Positions 34,401-45,180 of a stretch of DNA of 64,000 nt are shown here, piece after piece; position 1 is the first letter of the stretch; each line of letters begins with the position of its first letter. The notes under the pieces are model-generated. The model saw nothing but the letters and a program-made list of their open reading frames with translations. It made no database searches and was not told the origin of the DNA. Position numbers and translations under genes: made by a program. Source of the DNA: Litomosoides sigmodontis (Eukaryota > Nematoda > Chromadorea > Rhabditida > Onchocercidae); NCBI GenBank assembly GCA_963070105.1, contig OY718804.1:1351720-1415719 (forward strand). Direction: 5' to 3'.

Positions 34401-35663
34401 AATAAGCGGTATCGGATGATGAAATGTTATAGATTTAAGTACTATTCGTTAGCTTACACCTCTCCAGCTCCATCTCAAGTCAACTAGTTATTATTTGAAT
34501 ATAAATCAAACAAACTTAATTTCCATACTCATTTCATCTTTAAACTAAGAGAAATATAGCTTGAACTTCTCTGGTATTAGCTCAAGTCAGCTAATTTTTT
34601 TTTTGGTTGTATTCCCATATCAAACAAAACAACTAATTCACAAAAATTTTTAACTGAAGGAAATGAAAGATGTTACTTACAGCTTCTCTTTCATCTACTT
34701 CATTATCAGTGCGTCGTGCACAAGCACTTTTCCTGGAGATATTAGTACCATCCGAAACGGTCAGCATATCAATCGCTGTACTATTGACCATACAAACAAT
34801 CGCAAAACTTACGTCGGTACGTGACATAAAAACAACGAAAAAACCCACAAATCCAACAAGTGCAAGGTTAAATCGTTCCGAACCAAGAAGGGCTACAGGA
34901 AATAAGTAAAATTATAATTAAGTATCAATCAATTATTTATCAGTTAGTCTAAAAGAGAAAAAGGTTTAATAGTAAAATTAATTAACTAGTATCAATGGAA
35001 ATAGAAATGACAATAGTAATTACTGTTGTTTGTTATTACAATAGGAAGTGTGTTAATAATTTGAAATATTGATAAAGTCATTCAATTATTCAGAAACTTT
35101 ATCAGAAACGTCGGTGAGAATGGCTACCAATTTAGCCGCTGCTATCTGTTGCGTATTGTTATTTCTGTTAGAAGATGAATCGTCCAGGAAGTTCCGTTTG
35201 AAGTTATTGAGCTTATTGGGCCTATTATAGCAGCAAAATCAGAAATTGGCATTCGTCAGACGTTCAGCTGCCGAGGACTATCATTTCTCAGAACTTAATT
35301 CCTCCGCCTATTGATGGAGGTTTATAAATCCACCTTATTAGGTTGCCGAAGATGATAATTCCTGTGTTTGCTAAAGCACTCATCGCACCATCACAAAGAT
35401 CTCAGGCGATGAGGAGCTATTGGCACAGTGTTTCTCAAGTTAATCATCAAAATAAATGCTACAATTTTAAGATTTAACTTGATGATGAATTAATTCGACC
35501 ATATTTATTCATATTTTACTTCACTAACATTTCATTACATTCTGATTTACGTATGTCAATGAGCGCTTGCGACTTGAATTGATTTAAAATGATAATGGAT
35601 GCAACTGAAAGTGAAATAAGTGTGCAAGTGTCAATTACCTGTTGCTTGCGCCTCAGCTACCAT
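31413..35663 (-). CDS. SLC17-family anion transporter, copy A
   Basis: Ten exons join in phase to 502 aa: 35639-35663, 34681-34892, 33998-34234, 33771-33858, 33499-33594, 33261-33400, 32892-33041, 32555-32687, 31902-32143 and 31413-31598. The start MVAEAQAT is chosen because the tiny first exon is the only one that fits the phase-1 acceptor and it is conserved in copy B. The protein has the 12-segment major-facilitator layout. RFNLALVGF opens TM1, and VCMVNST and TNIS are likely glycosylation sites in the first loop. [15 protein letters not shown] near residue 109 is the motif after TM2. [18 protein letters not shown] near residue 162 is a strong SLC17 signature, and [20 protein letters not shown] lies in the TM10 region. 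The tail is acidic (DSVDDDEN). SLC17 proteins move organic anions, glutamate, sialic acid or phosphate across lysosomal, vesicular or plasma membranes. The substrate here is unknown. The gene faces the IL-17-like gene. Confidence 0.9.
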
Positions 35664-35815
35664 TGTTTTAGGCGCAGAAAAGCACTATGGCTGAAAACGA
35701 CGACATTAATTAATTCTAACGATAACTTGCAGCAAACAAAACAAATGCGCACTGCTGCGGTTACAACGCAATTCATAATTATGAATGACTTAAAGATTAA
35801 ATTAATTTAGGAGTC
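35187..35815 (-). promoter_or_regulatory. Conserved 5' region of SLC17 copy A
   Basis: This segment covers the end of intron 1, exon 1 and about 150 bp upstream of the start codon. It is about 99 percent identical by eye to 41229-41863 at copy B, including intronic sequence, whereas the rest of intron 1 is unalignable. The promoter and 5' UTR probably lie in it. Confidence 0.5.
35647..35676 (-). promoter_or_regulatory. Stem-loop enclosing the SLC17 copy A start codon
   Basis: On the mRNA strand, the perfect 7-nt arms TGCGCCT and AGGCGCA are separated by a 16-nt loop that contains the ATG (35661-35663). Both arms lie in exon 1, so the hairpin would be present in mature mRNA. The same structure occurs at copy B. 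A role in translation is inference. Confidence 0.4.
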
Positions 35816-35870
35816 CGGCTGAGATTTGATAAACTGAAGAGATTAATATAATTACTGATAAGCAAGATAC
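35664..35870. other. Short divergent intergenic region
   Basis: About 200 bp lie between the SLC17 copy A start codon and the truncated IL-17 copy on the other strand. Its right edge (35831-35870) has no counterpart in the repeats and marks the junction of the two duplicated units. Confidence 0.6.
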
Positions 35871-35873
35871 TAG

Positions 35874-36718
35874 TATTACGCCGAGAAGCGGAATGTTTCT
35901 ATCGTTACGTGAAAAGAGACCATCACCAGAGTTTCGCGGAATGGTTGCACAAAAAGAACGCATCGCATTACACGCCAATTGCGCCTATGTATCAGCAATC
36001 GCTACTGAATTTGCAGGTTAAAGCTTTTTGCTCATTGCCGACGAACTCAAACAGTCATTAATTTTGCCGCATTACTTCTACATTATTGCAACTTTCTTTG
36101 ACAAAACTTGACTTCTACAGCAATCCATCATGCAACTGCATGGAACTGTAACGCTGGAAGACTTAATTAAATGACAGATGGCGAAGAATTGAATTCGACT
36201 AAGTCATAATAGATGAATCTAACGATTTCTACAAACTAAAACTTTCGGGCTCACAATGTTTATTACTTAGCAAAGAGAAAATGTAATGTGTAAAACAAAT
36301 AATTGTTTTCCTTCTTTCGGATGAATGGATAATAAATGAGTTTGGGAAAATAAGTCGGGAAAGTCCATGCGACACTTATCCCTTCGAGAGAAATAACCCC
36401 GTCAGTGAATCGTTGAAATTTAGTTCCTGCATATGACACAAGGGAAATGGCACTTCATTCTTGCGGGAGAAATAAAGACTGTCGTAGAAGTTTAAAGTTT
36501 ATTTCGGAAAGTCGCCTGTCACACAAACTTCTCGCAGCATGTTGAACGATATTGAATTATTAATTGAACTTTAGTTAAATGCTCTGAGACATGGGAAACA
36601 AGTAACGCACGGAGCTGTCGACTGCGAAATACCGGAACTTCCAACGGTAACGCCGGACCTGCCGCTGAGAGAACGAGCATTGTGTCATTTCGAATATTTT
36701 CTTAATTACAATCCATCG
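35874..36718 (+). pseudogene. Truncated IL-17-like pseudogene
   Basis: Exons 2 (35874-36016) and 3 (36575-36718) of the IL-17-like gene are present with their intron. By eye they match the intact copy at about 99 percent, with one 8-nt intron deletion and a few substitutions. The signal-peptide exon is absent. Similarity ends at about 37175, before the exons carrying the C-x-C and the C-terminal strands. Reading past the next acceptor gives SCSLITSWNA and a stop. A cytokine fold cannot be made from this copy. It might still be transcribed, as its flanking sequence is intact. Confidence 0.85.
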
Positions 36719-37175
36719 GTATGTGTTTCCACTCGTTGTAAATCTCACCTACTTATCTCTGTTCGGAATCCTCTCCGGAATGACTATGAGAACAGCCTCA
36801 AATTCCGGCTTACGTACTTGACAGTTGGACGTAACATTAGAAATGCTGCTGTTCGCAAGCAGCACCATGCACTATTTTACGAACAATTACACCATTTCGA
36901 TCCCTCCACACCCACCTTATTGATTTTTACATCAAAAATATGGCAAATGCCTTAAGGAGCAAATTTGCTTGAAGAAGTAAATTGAACTGTTGCAATACAA
37001 AGAAGGGAAAAACAACCTGAAATTGAGATCGGCGCTCAATAGCAGCGCTTGAAGAGATGCGACAACAACTCCATTTCTCCAACAAATAATCGAATAACCA
37101 AACCAACTGACTGACAGAAGACCTCTTCAACACTTAATTACCTCATTTGCATAATGCTTCCTAATTACAGTCTTG

Positions 37176-37826
37176 TTCATTAATAACTTCATGGAATGCA
37201 TAATCAATCGGACAATGCGAGGGTGCATGACGATTAAGTGGTAAATTCCTAACCGGACGGAACCTGGGAATGCCGAACAGGTCAAATTTTTCTTCCAATT
37301 TGACAATTCAGATCATCATAGGCAAAATGTATTTTACATTTAAATCGATCGACAAAGAATATTTCAGCAAATTTTTTACACTCTGCAAGGACCGGGACGC
37401 CAGGGACTAAAGACACTTGTGAATTTTTGAGGCTAATGTATGGGAGCTGAGCTGATTGTGATAGAGAAAAACTGTTTTAATGAATCGCATAATATCAATT
37501 CGAAATTTACAAAAAGCATCAAAACAATTCTTAAAAGAATTTAAAAAAAATAGTAGGTCAACAAATGAATTAATCGCAAGGAAAATGACTGAGTTGGTGT
37601 GAAAATAAGAAAACGAATTGTAGGAGTTTTCAGCGACAGTAACAATGTTGCTAACAGTGAGGAATATTTAGGATAAATAATAAACATTATTTTCATTATC
37701 CTTGGAATCAAAGAAAAAGGAAGTGGAAAACTTCTTGAATTGCTTATTTCAAAAAGTTTGCAAAATTCCCAAAATTATTTGAATTTCATCGCTTCATGCA
37801 ACCTAATCTGCGAAAACTTTTTCTGT
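37176..37826. other. Intergenic region at the deletion edge of unit 2
   Basis: The left part (37176 to about 37610) has no counterpart in unit 1, where the IL-17 exons 4 and 5 lie. The right part, from 37617, matches the 3' flank of SLC17 copy A. No gene is seen. Confidence 0.6.
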
Positions 37827-40800
37827 TTATGGCGAATTTCTCGCTGCGTTAAGCGTTTTCTTCTCCAATTCGCAATTCTCGTCGTCGTCAACGCTGTCGC
37901 TCAATGCCCACGGCTGTACTTCACCTTTCGCAAACAAACAGAAGATAGTAGTACCAGCTAATAGCACTCCACCGGTAATCCAAAAAACTAATTGCCATTC
38001 TTGTTGCGAACCCTAAAATTGACGAGGCAGTGTCGTATTGTCATAAGTTTGATTTGAAAAATTACACTATCGAAATCAAAAGCATACAAATTTTGTTCAG
38101 TCAAGTGTTCCAATAAGTAATTGTACATTTTACTGATTATATTATGCTTCAGTAAGATTGGATCGGAGAAAATTCGTAAAATTGACAAAATAATAAAATT
38201 GATAAACTAAATTATATAGTTACAAATTAGCTATATAACAAAGTAAAGAAAATCATAAAATATACTAAAAATTACCGTGGGAGTGAGTTGGCCAACCAAC
38301 AGTGGACCTATGATCCCAGCAATGCACGATATGGTATTTCCGATACCCAGTATAGTTCCAGCGAATGTTGGTGCAATATCAAGATAATTGACCACAAAAC
38401 CGGCGTATTGTATTCCGGATAGGCCAATACCGAGAGTAAGAAATATGATCACCAGCGTTTCCTGACCGCAACCACAATAACCGCTAGCGATCAGAAATAC
38501 AGCTTGACTTCCAAGTGCTGTAATTTTAGCAAACCAAACAATAATGAGTGCTACCTTTCAAGAAGCAGTGTTATTTGGAATGATTCCGAAAGTTAACTAA
38601 GTAATATTAAACTATAGTGACGTGGACGTTTTACTATAGAGCAGAAAAAAAGTTGACTGAATACGCTGAATACGTAGATGATATGGAAACATTGACAGAG
38701 ATTGCTATTACCTGTAGTGTTGTGTTTCATTTGCGCCTACGCTTATTATCAAGGCTACACTTCACTAGTCCTTGATGAATTTGACCAAAATTAAAGGAAA
38801 AAAACTTACCAACAATCATAGCAAGTCGTCGAGTGGCTATCGTTGAAAAGATATTTGCATTTTGTAATTTGTCTGCGATAAAACCGCCTACATTAATAAA
38901 TATGAAGTATGCAATGTAAGGAATTGCTGTCAAAAATCCAAGCTAAAATGCACTAATTTATAGAATTTTTCAGAAGCTTTTATTCCGTATTTATTAATGT
39001 GTTTGCCTATGTTATGTTTCACTCGATTATTTGTGGTAGTAAGTAGAAATATTGGTATTTTCATTTTTTTAGGAATGACTGAGAATAAAGCAGACCGAAG
39101 CAAAATCTAATCCCATGACATCATTCATGAATAGTGGAAGACTGGTCATCATAATGTAAGCGCCCCAATCACCAGCAAAATGACCACAGAATAATGCCCA
39201 AACTGGAACTGACTTAAATATTGCAAGCCATGGAACTGCTCTTTTCTGAAATATGAGAAAAGTTTCAAATTTAGATAATGAAATAACCAAATTTAAGGAT
39301 GATAATTGAATAATTTTGTATGGCGAATGATATCGTCTTGCGGCAAACAGAGACTATAATGCGTTTTTTTTCTTACCATTCTTCAGTGCTTAATTGATGG
39401 CTTATAACTTTAAACGCGAATTGCCTATGTTCGCAAAATCTTCTGAATTAATTCTGATTAGAAGTGCCTCAGGAAAGGAATTGGTACCTTCTTGGAGTCT
39501 GATGCCAATATGTCAGCCAATGAATTTTCAATATAATTCAACTCTCTCTTAGAAATGCGTTTACTACGAGAAGGTCGGTCCGAAACGTAGAAAAACCAAA
39601 GAAGACACCATAAAATACCTGCCGCACCTAAAAAAGAGATATTTGGCAATCATATTTCCAAAATAACGAATTATATTTAATGAAGTGAGTTTAAGGAATG
39701 ACGACAAGTGTAGTAAACTTACCGATAACATAAAAGATGGAAGGCCAACCACCGGCAAATCCATACTTGCAAAGTAAACCAGACAACGGCATCACAGCCG
39801 TATTACCTATTTGCGCACCTGTAATAAGATTCAATAGATAATCAAAACAGTCTATTTCTACGTCATGCATAACTCGTTTTGCAAACCATTCTTAGAAAGT
39901 AGATTAATCCTTCAGCTTCTATTTCATATCTGTTTTTTTGTTAGAATTTAGAGAATGGTTCAGGAAAAAGTGAGCAAACCTGCGTATGTTAACCCAGTCA
40001 ACAAGCTTCTTTCCAGCGGGGGTGCCCACATTGACCACATAGTGTGGAATGCCGGAAATATAGCACCCTAAAAATTTAAAAATGCAAACAGACGCAGTCT
40101 TTGATAGGAAAACTTAACGGAGAAATTTGAAAATGTAAAAAGCTACCTGCAAATAATAAATTTGTAAAATTCGGCTAAACAGCAACTATGAATTAATTAT
40201 TAAACCCCCTTTGCATTACCTGCAAAAAACCCATAAGAGCTCGCGCGGTGATGAATGCAAAAACGCTTGTCTTTGCAGCTAATGGACTGAGCAGTGTAAG
40301 AATTGCGCTTCCCAAAACTGTAAAACCGATCACAAGACGACCACCATATCGACCAGCTAAATAACCGCCAACAATTTGACTAAAAATATAGCCCCAAAAG
40401 AATGCACTCAATACATAGCCTTGCTCATCTTTTTTCCAAACCAATTCACCCATAACCTGAAATCAATGTAATACAATACCATGCAGACTCCTATCCTTTA
40501 TGTTATAATTGTTATCATAGAAGATCATTTCAGGAATAAAGAAATTTGAAATTTCAAAGCTGTTCGTTCAACAATGCATGCTTAATGCTATTAAAATTTC
40601 TCCATATGTTTGACTATTACAGCTATAGTTTTCGGGGAAAGCAATGAAATTCTTCTTGCATTTGTCGTGAATTTTAAAACTGAAAATTTAATGGTATTCA
40701 AGAAATACCGTGTCCTTTTCCACAGATCCACTACCATCTTGTGATACGCATACTGCAGTTTTTTTGGTCAGATTAGCACCACCCGTACCAGATAACCCAT

Positions 40801-41711
40801 CAACCGCAGTGCTATTAACCATACAAACGATTGCAAAACTAACATTGGTACGTAAAGCATAAATGATCACACAACCCAGAAATCCAACTAGCGCAAGGTT
40901 AAACCGTGCGGAGCAGAAAAGAGCTGAAGAGTATTTAATTCATTCTTATACATGGTAAATTTTAATTAAAATAAACACATTACTAATAAATGTCAATTGA
41001 TGCTAGCAATTGTATATCAATAATTATTATTACAATTACAATCATAACGTGTGAATATGCCGATAACTGATAATCGGATAAGTGATAACCTAATGATTTG
41101 AGTAACACCAATAATTGCTTCATTAAGAAAGTAATGGTGAATGTTTTTTTTTGGATTATTTTTTATTAGTTTTCATTGAGTCAGCATTGGTACTTCAATT
41201 CAATTAGAAAACGAATGAATTTAAATATCGTCCAGGAAGTTCTACTTGAAGTTATTGAGCTTATTGGGCCTATTATAGCAGCAAAATCAGAAATTGGCAT
41301 TCGTCAGACGTTCAGCTGCCGAGGACTATCATTTCTCAGAACTTAATTCCTCCGCCTATTGATGGAGGTTTATAAATCCACCTTATTAGGTTGCCGAAGA
41401 TGATAATTCCTGTGTTTGCTAAAGCACTCATCGCACCATCACAAAGATCTCAGGCGATGAGGAGCTATTGGCACAGTGTTTCTCAAGTTAATCATCAAAA
41501 TAAATGCTACAATTTTAAGATTTAACTTGATGATGAATTAATTCGACCATATTTATTCATATTTTACTTCACTAACATTTCATTACATTCTGATTTACGT
41601 ATGTCAATGAGCGCTTGCGACTTGAATTGATTTAAAATGATAATGGATGCAACTGAAAGTGAAATAAGTGTGCAAGTGTCAATTACCTGTTGCTTGCGCC
41701 TCAGCTACCAT
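37827..41711 (-). CDS. SLC17-family anion transporter, copy B
   Basis: Ten exons join in phase to 503 aa: 41687-41711, 40709-40923, 40220-40456, 39980-40067, 39723-39818, 39488-39627, 39096-39245, 38810-38942, 38276-38517 and 37827-38012. Every exon has the same phase and nearly the same length as in copy A. Family signatures are kept: [42 protein letters not shown] and the acidic DSVDDDEN tail. Compared with copy A, the first loop differs strongly ([16 protein letters not shown] against [16 protein letters not shown]) and many TM residues are changed, while the last exon is identical. No frame break is seen, so both copies appear functional. Substrate unknown; divergence in the first loop and TM segments could mean different specificity or location. 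Confidence 0.9.
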
Positions 41712-41863
41712 TGTTTTAGGCGCAGAAAAGCACTATGGCTGAAAACGACGACATTAATTAATTCTAACGATAACTTGCAGCAAACAAAACAAATGCGCAC
41801 TGCTGCGGTTACAACGCAATTCATAATTATGAATGATTTAAAGATTAAATTAATTTAGATGTC
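41229..41863 (-). promoter_or_regulatory. Conserved 5' region of SLC17 copy B
   Basis: This is the counterpart of 35187-35815. It contains exon 1 and the likely promoter. Upstream of 41863 the sequence is unique, so the two copies share only the proximal 150 bp of upstream DNA. Confidence 0.5.
41695..41724 (-). promoter_or_regulatory. Stem-loop enclosing the SLC17 copy B start codon
   Basis: The 7-nt arms and 16-nt loop are identical to those at copy A, with the ATG at 41709-41711 in the loop. Confidence 0.4.
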
Positions 41864-44310
41864 CGGCTGAGAATTTGATAAACTGAAGGGAATAATGTAT
41901 TACTAAGAAGCAAATATTCATACATTTTCTTCTATTCCTAGTCAATTAATTGTGAATGTTTAGCAAGTCTGAAGTCTTCCTCTTCCATAGTTTGAATGAA
42001 TGAAAGAAAGCACTTAAACCAACCATTAAAGATACCAGATATCTAGTGCAATAAAAATTGAAATAAACTGGTAAATTAAAAAAGCCAAAAATTGCATAGA
42101 CCAACAAGAGATATGACCGATCGAAAATATTTAAAATACTGACTGATTTGTAATGACAGAAATTAACATTACGGTACTTGAAATTAGTGCATTTTATGGA
42201 GAATTTAACTCTTCCGTTTCGTATCCATCATAAATTGGTATGCACATAAAGTGCGGTATTGCAAAACAAAACAAAAAAAGAGAAAGTTAATTGAATAAAA
42301 AAGCACAATTCAACTACTCATTATTTTTTTGACTGTAATTTATACAAACAGGCAATATGCATTTTTTTACAAATTTAATAATTTTAAATTGAATTCAATC
42401 GCATTACGATCTCATTAAATTCATACATACCTTTTTTTTTTTTCAAAAAGAAAGACAAGAAGAGAAACAGGGATAGAGGAGTGAAAGAGAGAGAAGGCAA
42501 TGAGGAAACAATCATGAATTTTTCTATCGCAATAAATTTTTATTGGAATTCTGACACTGTGATAATACATATTTGTCGTACGTTTTACAAATCTCGTTGC
42601 ATTTTGACGCAGGAAATTTTTGCAAACAAGATTTATGCAACGTGATCAAACATTAAATGATGGATTAGACCAAATCGTCTCCCTTCATCACCCGCCAGTG
42701 CTAACCAACTTCTATCTATAACAATGTCATATTTGCTGTCTGTACAGCTAATGAGCAAGCAAAATGTTTAAGAATTTTCACTTCAAACGATACAGCATTT
42801 CGTGAAGATTGTGACAAAAAATTCAACCTAAAATTCACCTCTTCAACTAATACAGAAAATATTAAATTGTAAATAATAGTTATTAAAAAAAGTAATAATA
42901 AAGTAAGGATTTACAAATGATAGGTGAAAAAAAACAACAAATGTTTTTTCACGTCTCTGCGTTTTCCATTCGTTATTTTTAACACACAAAAGTGTTTAAA
43001 TTTCTCATTTAACGATAAATATATAGTGATAAGTTAACAACTCAAAATTTAATTTTCTCATTAAAGCGATTTTTTTTTGTTATTGATAGCAACGATTATG
43101 TTGAAATAAACGTGAAATTTTTTGACAGAATAAAGTGGAAAAACGAGAGAGAAAGAGAGAGAGCAGTGTTTTTGGCATAAATGGAAGAGATCGGAAGATT
43201 TGAAAAGTGATAGAAAACATTTGAGAAATGTAAGAGATTTGTTATGAATTGAATAATTGGCATAATCACTGAGTTAGATGAGATGAATATATCTGTCTGA
43301 TGCAATAAGATTTCATCAAACATCGTCTAAAACACATCTAGAAAACAAACATCAACACATCTCACAACACTTTCGGACGGATACGCAAACATCACAGACT
43401 GCAAAAATTGCTTGTAATTTGTGAGAAATTGTGAGAGGAAAAGGAAGAAAGAAAGAGAGAAAAATGTAAACATTTTAATATTAAATCATTTAATGATATG
43501 AAATAGCACTGTATTAAAATCTACATTCTCATGCGCATACATTTTTTTAAATACTAATTTACATTTTCTTTTAAATACATTTTTTTAAATACTAATTTCA
43601 CAAAAATAATAATCTGAGGAATTATTTTTTTTGAGGAACATCGTTTAATTGCTTCATTTTTCTTTCCACTTTTAAATGGGATAAATTTCAAAACAACAAA
43701 AGTTCATTCTTTTTTTTTGTGATAAAATTAATATTTAATGATCATGTCTTCCTTTCTTTTCCTTTCCATTAGTATTTTCTTTTGAAATTAAATTAGACCG
43801 TACGTTTTTTTCCTTGACAATAGATAAAAATTAACGAAAAACGAAGGGCCAATTAAGTATTAAATTGTAAAATGCATCGGAAAAGAACGTAACGATTTAA
43901 ATGAAGTTTTTTTTTTCGAAACAAATATTTGTATTGAATGGAAACAAAAAATAATAATTGAATAATTATTAATACCAATGCTACTATTACATTTTATTGA
44001 TTTCAGTCATGTCTTGAAAAAAAAAAAGCAAAGGGATCGGAAATTTATCCATGAAAATGTTTAAGTAAGATAATGAATTAGCAGTGAATTGGCAAAAAAA
44101 AAAGTTTGTTTAACAATTAATTGATTAATTAATCAAATAACTGATTTGATCGCAATGATGAAATGAAAAGCTAATACTTTAGACGAGCAACAATCCATCA
44201 TCAATTTCATACCCCCCTTATCTTTCCCATAAAAACAAAAATCAACACAGAAGGAAAAATTACAACCAATAAGCAATCATTCTTTCACTACCGGAAAACA
44301 GAAACATTAA

Positions 44311-44480
44311 AATCAATAAACTACCATTCCATTTGGTGCTATTAAAAAAGAAAACCGTTATAAAATCAATAAACTACCATTTGGTTCCATTAAAAATTCG
44401 TTCAAATTAACAAGCTACCATCTGGTACCATAAAAAACCATTGAAATCAGCAAACTACCATTTGGTACCATAAAAAATCA
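44311..44480. repeat. Four degenerate repeats around CTACCATTTGGTACCAT
   Basis: The word CAATAAACTACCATTTGGT, with variants, occurs near 44315, 44368, 44410 and 44446, each followed by GCTATTAAA, TCCATTAAA or ACCATAAA. The period is about 40-55 bp. The later units contain the palindrome GGTACC. Confidence 0.75.
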
Positions 44481-44830
44481 ATAAAATTGCGCGAGTGATG
44501 AAAGGAAGCGCGGGAAAGAAAGGCGCACTAGAAAAAAAAAACAAGAAAATGAGGAATGAAATGCTATTAGCAAAAGCGTGAGAATTAAAAATGGCGGGAA
44601 GGGATGGATAGTGATGAAAGCGTAGGAGTAGTGAAAGAGAGGGATTATCAAAAGGATAAGTGAGAGTTGGAGGATGGGAGGAGCAAATAAGTGTGACAGA
44701 AGAGATAGTGGTAAAGATGGAGGACGAGAGACGAACAATAAGAGATGTAAAATATGCGGAATAAAAAATAAAAGATAAGGTAGAGGTAAAGGGAGAAGGA
44801 GAGAGAGAGGGAGAAGCAGACAAAGATCGA
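44480..44830. repeat. Polypurine-rich tract
   Basis: The plus strand is strongly enriched in A and G (GGAGGATGGGAGG, GGAGAAGGAGAGAGAG and similar). Long minus-strand frames rich in Ser, Pro, Leu and Phe here are products of the skew. A second tract lies at 45115-45500. Such tracts can form triplex DNA. Confidence 0.6.
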
Positions 44831-45139
44831 ATTAACCAATGGTAAAATTGGTAAGAAGTAGCGGTCAAAACTTAATTTCAATTTAAAAATTTTGCATAAA
44901 TTTTTGAAAGTGAGAAGAGCATCAATGAACATTGTGTGCATGCAAAACAAAACGTACTTAATTGTTCTTTCTTTCCTTCACCCTCTCTCTCATTCATTTT
45001 TTACACCTTACCTTGTTACTTAATGAAAGCATAGGCATACCTATATGAATTAATCTTATATAAATTAATCTGAAAATAAATTAATCCTTGAATAAAGTTC
45101 CAAAAAAAAATTGGGAAGATGAAAGAGAGCGGGAGGGAG

Positions 45140-45180
<41 letters not shown>

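Larger units (their letters stand above)
28963..35830. repeat. Tandem duplication, unit 1
   Basis: Unit 1 contains IL-17-like exons 2-5, the first SLC17 gene and its 5' flank. It is followed after about 45 bp by unit 2 (35871-41863), which has the same order. Nearly identical tracts are 28963-30272 with 35871-37175, and 35187-35815 with 41229-41863. The SLC17 bodies align exon by exon but have diverged. Confidence 0.9.
35871..41863. repeat. Tandem duplication, unit 2
   Basis: Unit 2 has the order truncated IL-17 copy, SLC17 copy B, conserved 5' region. It is shorter than unit 1 because the last two IL-17 exons and some intron sequence are missing. After 41863 the similarity stops. Confidence 0.9.

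Noticed and set aside
35589..35810. Plus-strand 73-aa frame conserved exactly in both units (also 41637-41858)
   Set aside because: Conservation is explained by the near identity of the whole segment, and the minus strand holds the fitting SLC17 first exon.
44455..44950. Three overlapping minus-strand frames rich in Ser, Leu, Phe and Pro
   Set aside because: They come from the polypurine skew of the plus strand; no domain or splice pattern supports them.
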